The translations under genes and the position numbers were made by a program. Shown here piece after piece: positions 25,993-34,871 of a stretch of 64,000 nt of DNA. Position 1 is the stretch's first letter; each line of letters opens with the position of its first letter. This DNA is from JAAXZI01 sp045863575 (GTDB taxonomy: Bacteria > Planctomycetota > Phycisphaerae > UBA1845 > PWPN01): NCBI GenBank assembly GCA_045863575.1, contig BTUC01000001.1, positions 3,693 to 67,692 of the forward strand, in the 5' to 3' direction. Below the pieces are notes generated by a model. The model was not told where the DNA came from, made no database searches, and was given only the letters and a program-made list of their open reading frames with translations.

Positions 25993-27498
25993 ATGGTTCC
26001 GAGACTGAATCAAAGCGTCGCCCGCAGCCGCGTGGCCGGTCCGGCCGCTCCAGAAGCCCTGCGCTCCGCGCCCGAGCGGGTTCTGCTGATCGGCACCGGC
26101 AACTTCCAGCGCGCCTTTGCCGGCTGGATGATTCATGAAATGAACCGCCGCGGGCTTTTTCTGGGCCGGGCGGTGATTACACCGGCAACACCGGCCAGCC
26201 GAACCTCCGAAGTTTTCACTCAGCAGGACGGCTGCTACACCGTGCTGGCGCGCGGCCGCCGCGACGGCGAAATGCACGAGCAGACCACGCTGGTCACCGC
26301 GATCAGCCGCGCCGTCAGCCCGTGGCGCGACTGGCGTGGCTTCCTGGAGATCTCCTCCGCGCCGAGCTTGCGCTTCGTCATCTCCAATACCACCGAAGCG
26401 GGGATCGCCTACGAGCCCATCTCCTGGCCGGTGAACACGTGCCCGGCCTCATTCCCGGCCAGAGCGGCCGCCATGCTCTACGAGCGCTTTCAGCGGACGC
26501 AGGGCGCGGTCAACGCCGGGCTCATCTTCCTGCCCTGTGAGCTCATCGAAAACAACGGCACCACGCTGCGTGAGATAATCCTGCGGCACGTTGCGGACTG
26601 GGAGCTGGAGCCGGCGTTCAGGGACTGGCTGGAGAACACCTGCCGCTTCGCGAACACACTGGTGGATCGCATCGTGCCGGGCTTTCCGGAAGCCCAGGCC
26701 GCCCGGCTGTTCGAGGAGAACGGCTACGAAGACCGCCTGCTCACTACCTGCGAGCTCTACCACAACTGGGTCATCGAAGCCGACGCATCGCTGGCTGATG
26801 AGCTTCCGCTGCCCCGCGCGGGCCTGAGCGTCACGTTGACCCAGGACGTCGGCCCTTACCGCACGCGCAAGGTGCGCATCCTGAACGGAGCGCACACGGC
26901 CATGGTCCCGGTGGCCCTGCTGGCCGGACTGGACACCGTGCGCGAGAGCATAGAGGACCCAGCAATTGCCTCCTTTATTCAGCGGTGCCTCTTCGAGGAG
27001 ATCATCCCCACGCTCGACTCCGACGCAGGAGATCCGCACGGCTTCGCCCGCGACGTCCTCGATCGTTTCAGAAACCCGACCATCGAGCACAAGCTCCGCA
27101 GCATCGCGCTGAACTGTACCTCCAAGTGGCAGGTCCGCGTGCTGCCCTCGCTGAACGCCAGCATCCGCCGGCATGGCAGGCCGCCACCGGGTCTGTGTGC
27201 CTCGCTGGCCGCACTCCTGGCGCTGTACCGCACGAATGAGCTGCCAGCGGGCGGGGCGAGAAGCAGCCACCGACTCCCGACCTGCCCGCTACAGGACACC
27301 CCGCAGGCTCTCGGCTTGCTGCGCGAGGCATGGAAGAATTATGATCAGGGCTGCGGGCCGGAGGTTCTCTGCCGCGACGTGCTGGCCCGATCGGAGCTGT
27401 GGGGTGAGGATCTCAACTCCCTGCCCGGACTTCTCGAACACGTCGCTCGGGACCTGGATCTGATTCTGCGGCACGGCGTCCGCGTCCTGCTCGGGTAG
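25993..27498 (+). CDS. uxaB: Tagaturonate reductase (mannitol dehydrogenase family)
   Basis: The product would reduce D-tagaturonate to D-altronate with NADH in the galacturonate branch of hexuronate breakdown (cytosol). The 501-residue length is right for UxaB. The dinucleotide-binding start VLLIGTGNFQRAFAGWMI is at about residue 30. The family core includes ISNTTEAGIAY, LPCELIENNG, FANTLVDRIVPGFP, and RILNGAHTAMVPVALLAGLDTV with the catalytic-type NGAH; RSIALNCTSKWQVRVLPSL follows. It is followed after 16 bp by altronate dehydratase, which confirms the pathway. The start is uncertain: no ribosome-binding site precedes 25993 and a -10-like TATACT lies only 11 bp away, so translation may be leaderless or begin further in. 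Confidence 0.9.
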   Translation: MVPRLNQSVARSRVAGPAAPEALRSAPERVLLIGTGNFQRAFAGWMIHEMNRRGLFLGRAVITPATPASRTSEVFTQQDGCYTVLARGRRDGEMHEQTTLVTAISRAVSPWRDWRGFLEISSAPSLRFVISNTTEAGIAYEPISWPVNTCPASFPARAAAMLYERFQRTQGAVNAGLIFLPCELIENNGTTLREIILRHVADWELEPAFRDWLENTCRFANTLVDRIVPGFPEAQAARLFEENGYEDRLLTTCELYHNWVIEADASLADELPLPRAGLSVTLTQDVGPYRTRKVRILNGAHTAMVPVALLAGLDTVRESIEDPAIASFIQRCLFEEIIPTLDSDAGDPHGFARDVLDRFRNPTIEHKLRSIALNCTSKWQVRVLPSLNASIRRHGRPPPGLCASLAALLALYRTNELPAGGARSSHRLPTCPLQDTPQALGLLREAWKNYDQGCGPEVLCRDVLARSELWGEDLNSLPGLLEHVARDLDLILRHGVRVLLG

Positions 27499-27514
27499 CC
27501 ACCGAAAGGAAACC

Positions 27515-29011
27515 ATGCCCAGCCGACCGGTTCTCATCCGCATTCACCCGGACGACAATGTGGCCGTCGCCGTCGAGGACATCGAAAAGGGCGCCGACCT
27601 GCATCTTGAAGAGGTGCACATCAAGGCGCGAAACCCTATCCCGCGGGGTCACAAGGTCGCGATCGCCGCCATCGCGGCCCACCGGCCCGTGGTCAAATAT
27701 GGCTACCCCATCGGCGAGGCCACCAAGGCCATCAAGGCCGGCGAGCACGTCCACCTGCACAACCTGCGAACGCGCCTGGACGGCCTGCTGGAATACACCT
27801 GGCAGCCGTCGACGGTGGAGATGCGGACGGAAAAGCCCGTCACTTTCGAGGGCTATCTGCGGCCGGACGGCCAGGTCGGCATCCGTAACGAGATCTGGAT
27901 CATCCCGACGGTCGGCTGCGTGAACAAGGTCTGCGAGCGCCTGGCCGGACGGTCCATGCGGACGCGGGTGAGCGGCCCCCTGGAAGGTGTTTACTACTTC
28001 CAGCATCCTTATGGCTGCTCACAGCTCGGCGATGATATGGCCACCACCCAGAAGCTGCTGGCCGGCCTGGTGCGCCACCCCAATGCCGCCGGCGTGCTCA
28101 TCGTCGGACTCGGCTGCGAGAACAATAACCTGGACGTCTTCCGGCAGTTCATGGGTGACATCGATCCGCGGCGGGTGCGCGCCTTCTCCGCCCAGCAGGT
28201 GGAGGATGAGCTGGAGCGCGGCATGGCCCTGCTGGAGGAGCTGGCGGATTACGCCCGGATGTTCCGGCGCACCACCCAGCCCGCCTCCAAGCTCAAGATC
28301 GGCCTGAAATGCGGCGGCTCCGACGGATTCTCCGGCATCACCGCCAACCCGCTGCTGGGAGCCCTCTCTGACCGATTCGTGGCTATGGGCGGCACCACCC
28401 TTCTAACAGAAGTTCCGGAGATGTTCGGCGCCGAAACCATCCTCATGAACCGCTGTGCCGACCGCGCCACTTTTGAGAAGTGCGTGCGGCTGATCAACGA
28501 CTTCAAGTCGTACTTCCTGCGGCACAACCAGCCCATTTATGAGAACCCGGCCCCCGGCAACAAGGACGGCGGCATCACCACGCTGGAGGACAAGTCCCTG
28601 GGCTGCACCCAGAAGGGCGGCACCAGCGCCGTGACGGACGTGCTGGAGTATGGCCAGACGGCGACCCGGGCGGGCCTGAATCTGGTCCAGGCCCCGGGCA
28701 ACGACATGGTCTCGGTCAGCGCGCTGACCGCCGCGGGAGCACACATGGTCCTGTTCACCACCGGGCGGGGAACCCCCCTGGGAGGTCCCGTGCCCACGGT
28801 GAAACTCTCCACCACCAGCGAACTGGCCCGGCTCAAGAAGAGCTGGATCGACTTCGACGCCGGCGTGCTCCTCGACGGCAAGCCGATGGCTGAACTGGCC
28901 AGCGAGCTGCTGGCCTTCTGCCTGGATATCGCCTCGGGACGGCGGCGCACCCGCAACGAGCACAACGACTTCCGCGAGATCGCCATTTTCAAGGACGGCG
29001 TCACCGTGTAA
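27515..29011 (+). CDS. uxaA: Altronate dehydratase
   Basis: The product dehydrates D-altronate to 2-keto-3-deoxygluconate. The 498-residue protein has an N-terminal SAF domain (about 1-95: IRIHPDDNVAVAVEDIEKG, VKYGYPIGEATKAIKAGEHVHLHN). The UxaA catalytic region follows (GYLRPDGQVGIRNEIWIIPTVGCVN, HPYGCSQLGDD, GLGCENNN, LKCGGSDGFSGITANP, EVPEMFGAE, PAPGNKDGGITTLEDKSLGC). Cys and His residues expected for iron binding are present. GAAAGGAAAC lies just before the ATG, 16 bp after uxaB, so the two form an operon. No kdgK, kdgA or uxaC is seen in the window. The gene converges on rpoN. Confidence 0.94.
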   Translation: MPSRPVLIRIHPDDNVAVAVEDIEKGADLHLEEVHIKARNPIPRGHKVAIAAIAAHRPVVKYGYPIGEATKAIKAGEHVHLHNLRTRLDGLLEYTWQPSTVEMRTEKPVTFEGYLRPDGQVGIRNEIWIIPTVGCVNKVCERLAGRSMRTRVSGPLEGVYYFQHPYGCSQLGDDMATTQKLLAGLVRHPNAAGVLIVGLGCENNNLDVFRQFMGDIDPRRVRAFSAQQVEDELERGMALLEELADYARMFRRTTQPASKLKIGLKCGGSDGFSGITANPLLGALSDRFVAMGGTTLLTEVPEMFGAETILMNRCADRATFEKCVRLINDFKSYFLRHNQPIYENPAPGNKDGGITTLEDKSLGCTQKGGTSAVTDVLEYGQTATRAGLNLVQAPGNDMVSVSALTAAGAHMVLFTTGRGTPLGGPVPTVKLSTTSELARLKKSWIDFDAGVLLDGKPMAELASELLAFCLDIASGRRRTRNEHNDFREIAIFKDGVTV

Positions 29012-29101
29012 AGTCCCCTCGCGGAGTGTGCCGCTGCTGTGTCAGCAGTGTTGGGACACCCCGTCTCCGGGCTACTGCGATGGGTTCTTGGTCCCAGAAG
29101 A

Positions 29102-30565
29102 TCAGAACTCGCGGCGCTGGCGGGCGGCCGGGATGTTGAGTTGCTGGCGGTATTTGGCGATCGTTCGGCGCGACACGTCGATGCCTTCCGACTGCAATTT
29201 CGCGGCGATGTCGTCGTCGGAGAGCGGATCCTTCTTGTCCTCGCCGGCGATAATCTGTTCGACGCGGGCCTTCACCGAATCCCAACTGGTGGCTTCCCCA
29301 CTCTCCGTTTCCGTACCGCCGGTGAAGAAAATCCGCAGCGGGAAAATGCCCCGAGGCGTCTGGATGTACTTGTCGGCCACCGTACGGCTGATCGTCGAAG
29401 GATCGCAGCCGAACTTCTCGGCCAGCTCGCTCATCCGCAGAATCTTCATTCCCGCGGCGCCGATGTCCAGAAAATCCCGCTGCCGCTGAATGACCTCGCG
29501 GGCCACCTCCAGCAGCCGGTTGCGGCGGTACTCGATCGCATCGATCAAGGCCCCCGCCGCCTCCAGGTTCTTGCGGATGAACTCGCGGGCCTCTTTCTCG
29601 TTGCGATGATCGCTCAGCATGCGCCGGTACGTGTCGGAGATGCGCAGCCGCGGACTGTTGCCTCGGGCCAGCCGGACCGTGTAGTCCTCCTCCTCCTCGT
29701 CGTACTCCACAATCACGTCGGGAGTGATCACGGGCACTTCGCGCTCGACGATGAGGTGGCCCGGCCAGGGATTCAGCCTCCCCAGGTTGCGGACCGCCTG
29801 CTTGATTTCCTCAATACTCTTGCCCGTGGCCTTGGCGATCGCCGGGTAGCGGTTCTTCTCGATGTCCGGAAGGTGCCGCTCCAGCAGAATCCGCTCCAGT
29901 TCGTGGTCCCCCTCGAGGGCCAGGAGCTGGTTGAGCAGGCACTCCTTCAAATCGCGCGCGGCGATCCCCGGCGGATCCAGCGACTGCACCCAGTCAAGCG
30001 CTTCTTCCATCTCCGCCTGGGTGAAGGGCGGCACGTGCTGCTCGGCGATCTGCTCCAGCGGAGTGCGCAGATACCCGTTATCCTCTATGTAGTTGATGAT
30101 GAGCTCGCCGGCCTTGCGGATGTTGCCGTTGACGCCCACCAGCGCCCACTGGTGCTGAAGGTACTCGTTGAGCGACTCGGGCCGGCTGGCCGTGTTGGCC
30201 ATCGCGTCCATCTTCGCGTCGCGCTCGCCGGAATCGGCCCGCGCCCGCCCGAAGGATTGGTCGGAATCGTCGAAATCGTACTCCCGGGAGAGCCGCTCCA
30301 GGCGGCTGAAGCCCTCCGCCTCGGCCTGGGCTTCGCCGGCCGGACCCACCGGCAACAGCTCTCCGTCGCCGCGCGCTTCCGTCTCCACCGGGCGCTCCGG
30401 CTCCTCCTCCTCGAGGGCCGGATTGCGCTCCATCTCCTCGCGGATCTTCGCCTCCAGCGCCATCAGCGGCAACTGGAGAATGTTCATCGACTGGATGAGC
30501 TGCGGCGTGAGCCGTTGCTCTTGTCGAAGACCCAGCGACAGATTTTGAGACATGAACTGCGACAT
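29102..30565 (-). CDS. rpoN: RNA polymerase sigma-54 factor
   Basis: Sigma-54 directs RNA polymerase to -24/-12 promoters that need an AAA+ activator. The 487-residue protein has the Gln/Leu-rich activator region I at the start (LGLRQEQRLTPQLIQSMNILQLPLMAL), an acidic linker (about 50-120), the core-binding domain (ESLNEYLQHQW, NGYL, DPPGIAARDLKECLLNQL), the helix-turn-helix (MSELAEKFGCDPSTISRTVADKYIQTPRGIFPL), and an RpoN box near the end (SRRTIAKYRQQL, slightly different from the common ARRTVAKYRE form). Start 30565 lacks an obvious ribosome-binding site; Met5 (30553) is an alternative. It lies 173 bp after recR on the same strand. No sigma-54 activator gene is seen in the window. Confidence 0.95.
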   Translation of the reverse strand: MSQFMSQNLSLGLRQEQRLTPQLIQSMNILQLPLMALEAKIREEMERNPALEEEEPERPVETEARGDGELLPVGPAGEAQAEAEGFSRLERLSREYDFDDSDQSFGRARADSGERDAKMDAMANTASRPESLNEYLQHQWALVGVNGNIRKAGELIINYIEDNGYLRTPLEQIAEQHVPPFTQAEMEEALDWVQSLDPPGIAARDLKECLLNQLLALEGDHELERILLERHLPDIEKNRYPAIAKATGKSIEEIKQAVRNLGRLNPWPGHLIVEREVPVITPDVIVEYDEEEEDYTVRLARGNSPRLRISDTYRRMLSDHRNEKEAREFIRKNLEAAGALIDAIEYRRNRLLEVAREVIQRQRDFLDIGAAGMKILRMSELAEKFGCDPSTISRTVADKYIQTPRGIFPLRIFFTGGTETESGEATSWDSVKARVEQIIAGEDKKDPLSDDDIAAKLQSEGIDVSRRTIAKYRQQLNIPAARQRREF

Positions 30566-30738
30566 GGTTCAACTACAGTATACTGGACGAATTCATCTCC
30601 CGCACAATAACAGGGGTCAAAAGCCCGAGCCCGCAACGCTTCGCCCGATGGCCATCCACCGGACGTCCACCCCCTGCACATTTTTCCTGGACGTGAGGAG
30701 ACTGCCTCTGGATCGACAGATGGGCAGTCTGCGCCCGT

Positions 30739-31329
30739 TCACAGGGGCGTACGTCCCGTAATCGCCGCCTCGAGCATCGCCCGGGAGGCATACTCGACCT
30801 GCGAACCGACGGCCAAGCCGCGGGCCAACCGTGAAATCACAACTCCCAGCGAGGACAGCCGCCCCTGAATATACAGCGCCGTGGCGTCCCCCTCCAGCGT
30901 GGGATTGGTGGCCAGCACGACCTCGCGAACCTGCCCGCCCCGAACGCGTTCCACCAGGCCGTCGACGGTCAGGTGCTCCGGCTCCACACCCTCCAGCGGG
31001 GCAATATGACCCATCAGCACATGGTACACCCCGCGGATTAATCCGGTGGTCTCCAGCAGCAGCACGTCTTTGGGCTGCTCCACCACCACGATCAGACCGG
31101 CGTCCCGCTGAGGGTCGCGGCAGATGGCACACAACTCGGCTTCAGCCAGATTGTAACAGCGCCGGCAGTGCCGCAGATTCCGCTTGACGTCGCGGATGGC
31201 ATCCGCCAGGGGGAGGGCCTCCTGAGGCTGTGCCCGCAGCAGATGAAAGGCGATCCGCTCCGCACTGCGCGGCCCCACTCCGGGCAGCTTGGTGAGTTCA
31301 CTCATCAACCGGGTCAGTGACTCAGGCAT
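30739..31329 (-). CDS. recR: Recombination protein RecR
   Basis: RecR acts with RecF/RecO in loading RecA at gapped DNA. The 196-residue length is normal. The N-terminal helix-hairpin-helix reads LPGVGPRSAERIAFHLL, a four-Cys zinc finger follows (CRRCYNLAEAELCAIC), and a Toprim domain has VVVEQPKDVLLLE, HVLMGHIAPLEGV and VVLATNPTLEGDATALYI. I placed the start at 31329 (MPESLTRLMSELTKL) because the family begins there. The longer reading to 31413 adds 28 unlikely residues. Its position after dnaX and ybaB is the conserved bacterial order. Confidence 0.95.
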   Translation of the reverse strand: MPESLTRLMSELTKLPGVGPRSAERIAFHLLRAQPQEALPLADAIRDVKRNLRHCRRCYNLAEAELCAICRDPQRDAGLIVVVEQPKDVLLLETTGLIRGVYHVLMGHIAPLEGVEPEHLTVDGLVERVRGGQVREVVLATNPTLEGDATALYIQGRLSSLGVVISRLARGLAVGSQVEYASRAMLEAAITGRTPL

Positions 31330-31427
31330 CCCGCGCGGCAGATCGCTCAAGCAGCAAACTCCTGGGCAAAACGCATTCGACCCGGGTGCGTCCCGGAAGC
31401 CCCCAAATACCAATCGCCGTCTGGGGT

Positions 31428-31760
31428 CTACTGTCCCATCATATCGGTCAGGCCCGGTATGTTGAGCCCGCCGGTCAGCTTGGCCATCTCCGCCTTCATG
31501 GCCTCATGCGACTTGCGAACAGCCGAAACCACGGCCGCCTTGACCAGGTCCTCCAGCAGTTCCACGTCGCTGGTAGCTTGCGGGTCGATTTTAATGCTCA
31601 CCAGTTCACCCCGTCCGTCCACCTGGGCCCGGACCATCCCCGCGCCGGCATCCGCTTCGTGACGCTGCTGAGCCAGCTCCTCCTGAACCTTCTGCATATT
31701 CTCCTGCAGACTCTTGGCCTGCTTGATCATCGATGCGAAGTTGCCCAAACCACCGAACAT
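31428..31760 (-). CDS. YbaB/EbfC nucleoid-associated protein
   Basis: This is a 110-residue DNA-binding dimer of the YbaB/EbfC family. It starts MFGGLGNFASMIKQAKSLQENMQKVQEEL, then has a glycine-rich turn and VSIKIDPQATSDVELLEDLVKAAVVSA, and ends GGLNIPGLTDMMGQ. CGAGGAG lies eight bases upstream of the ATG. It sits between dnaX (39 bp upstream) and recR (98 bp downstream), the classic arrangement. Its role in DNA repair or nucleoid organisation is known only in general terms. Confidence 0.95.
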   Translation of the reverse strand: MFGGLGNFASMIKQAKSLQENMQKVQEELAQQRHEADAGAGMVRAQVDGRGELVSIKIDPQATSDVELLEDLVKAAVVSAVRKSHEAMKAEMAKLTGGLNIPGLTDMMGQ

Positions 31761-31799
31761 GCCGTGACTCCTCGTTTTATGCGCCGTGAGATTGTAGGC

Positions 31800-33260
31800 T
31801 CAGCGAAGGCGTTCGACATTCACCAGCGAACCACCGAACAGCTCCATGGCCTCTCGAACCGCCGGGTCGGAAGTGGCCGCTTTGAGATCTTCGCTGGTTG
31901 CCGGTCGGGATGCCGGTGCCGGAGCGGGCACGGCGGGGGCCGGCTGGGGCCGCCCCCGTGCCGGCGCGTGACCTGCTGACGGGGGCCGGTCACCGCCTCC
32001 CGATGGAGGGACCGAACTGCCGGGGATGGGTGATGCGGGACTGGTCGGCCGCGGCAAGTCCGCCGCCCCGGGAGCCGGCAATTCCCTCACTTTTTTTTTT
32101 GACGGATCCTCCTCGGCCGCCCTGGCCTCACCCAGCTCATCGAGGATCCTCTGAATGGATCGGTAGCGCACGGCACCCGCCAGCCGGACCAGACCCGCCT
32201 CCAGCAAGGGTCGTCCCAATGGACTGGAACGTACGCTGCGCCGCAACTCCTCGAGAACGGACAGCATGTAGACGTACGCCTCGGCATCGAAGTGTTTGGA
32301 CAGCTCGGCCATGGCCTCGGCGGCCGGACCGGGCAGTTCCACCAGTTCCGTCTGCGCCCCGCACACCGACAAGAGCATGAGTGTGCGGATCTGCTCACCC
32401 AGCGACTCCGTGAACCGCTCCAGGCTGTAGCCCGCCGACAGCGACTCATCGAGCGACTTGAGCGCGCCGGCCGCGTCGCGATCCGCAAGCTGCCCGATCA
32501 GGCGGGTGAGCACCTCGTCGTGCGGCATCGGCAGAACGTCGTCGATCATGTCCGCGGTCAGCTTCTCACGCCCCATGGAAAGAAGCTGGTCGAGCAGCGA
32601 AAGCCCGTCACGCATGGATCCGTTCGCCAGCCGCGCGACCCGGCGGATCACGGCGGGCTCGGCCTTGATCTTCTCCTTCTTGAGGATCTCCTGGAAATGC
32701 CCGGCAATGTCATCCGCGCTGATGCTGCGGAAATCGAAGCGCAGGCAACGACTCTGGATGGTGGCCGGCACTTTCTGCGATTCCGTGGTGGCCAGGATGA
32801 ACTTGATGTGCCCGGGTGGCTCCTCGAGCGTCTTGAGCAGTGCGTTGAATGCGCCCGTGCTGAGCATGTGGACTTCATCAATGATGTAGATCTTGAAGCG
32901 CGCCCGGGCCGGACGATACGCCGTGTTGCTGCGCAGCTCACGGATGTTGTCCACGCCGGTGTTGCTGGCCGCGTCGATCTCAATCACGTCGACGTCCTGT
33001 CCCTCGGCGATGGCCAGGCACGACTCGCACTCACAGCACGGCGTAGCCGTCGGGCCTTCCGCCTTCAGGCAGTTCAGCGAGCGGGCCAGGATTCGCGCCG
33101 CCGAGGTCTTGCCCACGCCGCGGGTGCCACAGAACAGGTAACCGTGGTGAATGCGACCGCTGGCAATGGCGTTCTTGAGCGTGGTGGCCACCGCCTGCTG
33201 GCCCACCAGTTCGTCGAACGTCCAGCTTCGATATTTCCGAGCCAGAACGGTATACGCCAT
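31800..33260 (-). CDS. dnaX: DNA polymerase III tau/gamma clamp-loader subunit
   Basis: This is the ATPase of the clamp loader, full-length tau form of 486 residues. It starts MAYTVLARKYRSWTFDELVGQ with AGGATGGGG upstream; 72 upstream codons of the longer ORF were discarded. Walker A is GTRGVGKTSAAR, the zinc cysteines are C...CCECESC, Walker B is IIDEVHML, sensor 1 is LATTES and the Arg finger is IQSRCLRF. Collar domain III follows to about residue 385. The C-terminal part is a Pro/Ala-rich linker ending in a short domain (about 450-486) that is smaller than in proteobacterial tau. A run of ten A residues on the coding strand encodes Ser387-Lys-Lys-Lys at the domain III/linker border, where dnaX slippage is known in other bacteria (see separate entry). 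Confidence 0.95.
   Translation of the reverse strand: MAYTVLARKYRSWTFDELVGQQAVATTLKNAIASGRIHHGYLFCGTRGVGKTSAARILARSLNCLKAEGPTATPCCECESCLAIAEGQDVDVIEIDAASNTGVDNIRELRSNTAYRPARARFKIYIIDEVHMLSTGAFNALLKTLEEPPGHIKFILATTESQKVPATIQSRCLRFDFRSISADDIAGHFQEILKKEKIKAEPAVIRRVARLANGSMRDGLSLLDQLLSMGREKLTADMIDDVLPMPHDEVLTRLIGQLADRDAAGALKSLDESLSAGYSLERFTESLGEQIRTLMLLSVCGAQTELVELPGPAAEAMAELSKHFDAEAYVYMLSVLEELRRSVRSSPLGRPLLEAGLVRLAGAVRYRSIQRILDELGEARAAEEDPSKKKVRELPAPGAADLPRPTSPASPIPGSSVPPSGGGDRPPSAGHAPARGRPQPAPAVPAPAPASRPATSEDLKAATSDPAVREAMELFGGSLVNVERLR
32091..32100 (-). promoter_or_regulatory. A10 slippage run in dnaX
   Basis: The coding strand reads TCA-AAA-AAA-AAA-GTG-AGG. Loss of one A (or a +1 shift) gives AAG-TGA, an immediate stop and a product of about 390 residues. 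Gain of one A (or a -1 shift) opens a frame that closes after about 33 further codons. Either gives a gamma-like protein lacking the tau tail. Thermus dnaX uses an A9 run for transcriptional slippage, and E. coli uses a shorter A run for -1 ribosomal shift. Confidence 0.72.
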
Positions 33261-33503
33261 CGCATGCCCCATCCTGCCAAGGTCCGGCCGCCGCCGAAGT
33301 GAATTCGCCATCCAGCTCTGCCGCGGGCAGACAAACCAATGAAGCCGACCGTATTGGAGGCCAGGTGAGCCACGGCACCTGAGACACGCTGGCTGGGCTG
33401 CTACCTCTCGGTCCTGACCCGTTGGCCATCGGCCCCATTGCATGGGACCCGGCCCCCAATGCGATCGGCTCCGCAAAACCGTTCGGGGACCTGAAGATGC
33501 TTT

Positions 33504-34661
33504 TTAACCGCCTGCACCCTCCCCCGGACGCGTTGTCGGCGCGGCGGGCGGATCGAGCTGCGACAAGCCGTGCGCCGCTCGGCCGCTCCCCGTCCCGGCG
33601 CCCGCCGGACGCGTTGCCGGCGTCCTGGCGCTGAGCACGTCCTGCCGAGGTGGGGGTACATTTTCCAGGGTAATCGCCCGAATAGCAATCTTCCGGCTCG
33701 GCCGGTATCGCGCATCGGTGGGCACCGCCGCGATCTTGTTGAGCGTTTCGAAGGACGAGTCACCGACCAGGTATCCGAACGCCGTCTGCTCGCCGTCGAA
33801 GAGGGGCTGGCGACTCAGGCAGATGAAGAACTGGCAGCTCGCCGAGTCCGGGTCACTCGGCAGGCGGGCCATGCCCACTGTCCCCATCTCGAACGGAAGG
33901 GTGCTGAATTCCGCTTTCAGGCGCTTGCCGTCCGCCCGGATCCCGTGTCCGTCCCCGCGCGGGTCTCCACCCTGGATGAATCCGCCGGCGATTACCTTGT
34001 GGAAAGACAGATTATTATAGAACCTCTTCTCAGCTAATTCGATAAAGTTCTGCACGGCCTGCGGAGCCTGCTCATAGTAGAACCGCATGGTCATCAGTCC
34101 CAGGTCAGTGTGGATGACCGCCTGCCGCTCCGACAGAATTTGCAGCGACAGCGGCGCCGACTCCAGGGCCGCCCCATACGGACGCCACGACACCGTGTAT
34201 TTGCCGGGCCGTTTCAGGGACTCGTAGAACTGCGTCAGCTCCAGCCGCAGCCCCACGCTTCCGTGCGCTGCCAGCCGCACCACCGGCACCAGGCCGTGCG
34301 GCCGTAGCGTCACGTGCGCATCAAAATCGTCGCCGTGGGCATCCTTGATGGACACGCCGGTAAACCTGACACCGCTGAACACGTGCGCGGCCGGCAGTCC
34401 CTGCTCGGCAGGAGTGGCTTCTTCCACTGCCTCCGCGCCCGGGATCTGAAGCCTCACCGGCTCCGCGCTCAGGTTGGTCAGCGTGAATTCAACCCATACC
34501 GGCTGGCCCGCCTGAATGATATCTCTTTCGGCATGCAAGGCGGCGCGGACCGGCAACGGCGGAGAATTGTCAAGCAGATCGCCCGCCTGAGCCCCGCGAA
34601 CCACGGGCCATGCCAACATCACCATCAACCAGAAGCTGAATCGATTGCTCAGCGTGGGCAT
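33504..34661 (-). CDS. Secreted cyclophilin-type peptidyl-prolyl isomerase with N-terminal beta domain
   Basis: The protein has 385 residues. A signal peptide (FSFWLMVMLAWPVVRGAQAG) is followed by an Ig-like or intracellular-proteinase-inhibitor-like beta domain (about 30-170, AGQPVWVEFTLTNLSAEPVRL). The cyclophilin domain covers about 178-335: VIHTDLGLMTMRFYYEQAPQAVQNFIELAEKRFYNNLSFHKVIAGGFIQGGDPRGDG, GTVGMARLPSDPDSASCQFFICL, TAFGYLVGD. The catalytic FHKVI..F.QGGD and SQFF-type residues are present. A Pro/Ala/Arg-rich tail of about 45 residues follows. GGAAAGG precedes the ATG at 34661. It would help fold exported proteins, in keeping with the many secreted proteins here. Confidence 0.9.
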   Translation of the reverse strand: MPTLSNRFSFWLMVMLAWPVVRGAQAGDLLDNSPPLPVRAALHAERDIIQAGQPVWVEFTLTNLSAEPVRLQIPGAEAVEEATPAEQGLPAAHVFSGVRFTGVSIKDAHGDDFDAHVTLRPHGLVPVVRLAAHGSVGLRLELTQFYESLKRPGKYTVSWRPYGAALESAPLSLQILSERQAVIHTDLGLMTMRFYYEQAPQAVQNFIELAEKRFYNNLSFHKVIAGGFIQGGDPRGDGHGIRADGKRLKAEFSTLPFEMGTVGMARLPSDPDSASCQFFICLSRQPLFDGEQTAFGYLVGDSSFETLNKIAAVPTDARYRPSRKIAIRAITLENVPPPRQDVLSARTPATRPAGAGTGSGRAAHGLSQLDPPAAPTTRPGEGAGG

Positions 34662-34871
34662 TCTTGACCTTTCCAACGCGCCAGCCATCCTCGCACAGCA
34701 TAGGTTAGCCCGTCGCTTCTCCGCAAGTTGGCTCCCGGGCGGCGAGTCCTTCCGGAGCTGGGCGGATTCTTATACACACTCGGGCCGGCCGCCGCCGCAT
34801 GAGCTACCGTCCATCGGGCGACCTGCCCGCCCGCGGCGCTTGTCCAGAGGTTGCCCCGCGCCCGGAGATCA

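Noticed and set aside
29039..30610. Plus-strand open frame of 523 codons opposite rpoN
   Set aside because: rpoN is unmistakable on the minus strand; this frame is its complement.
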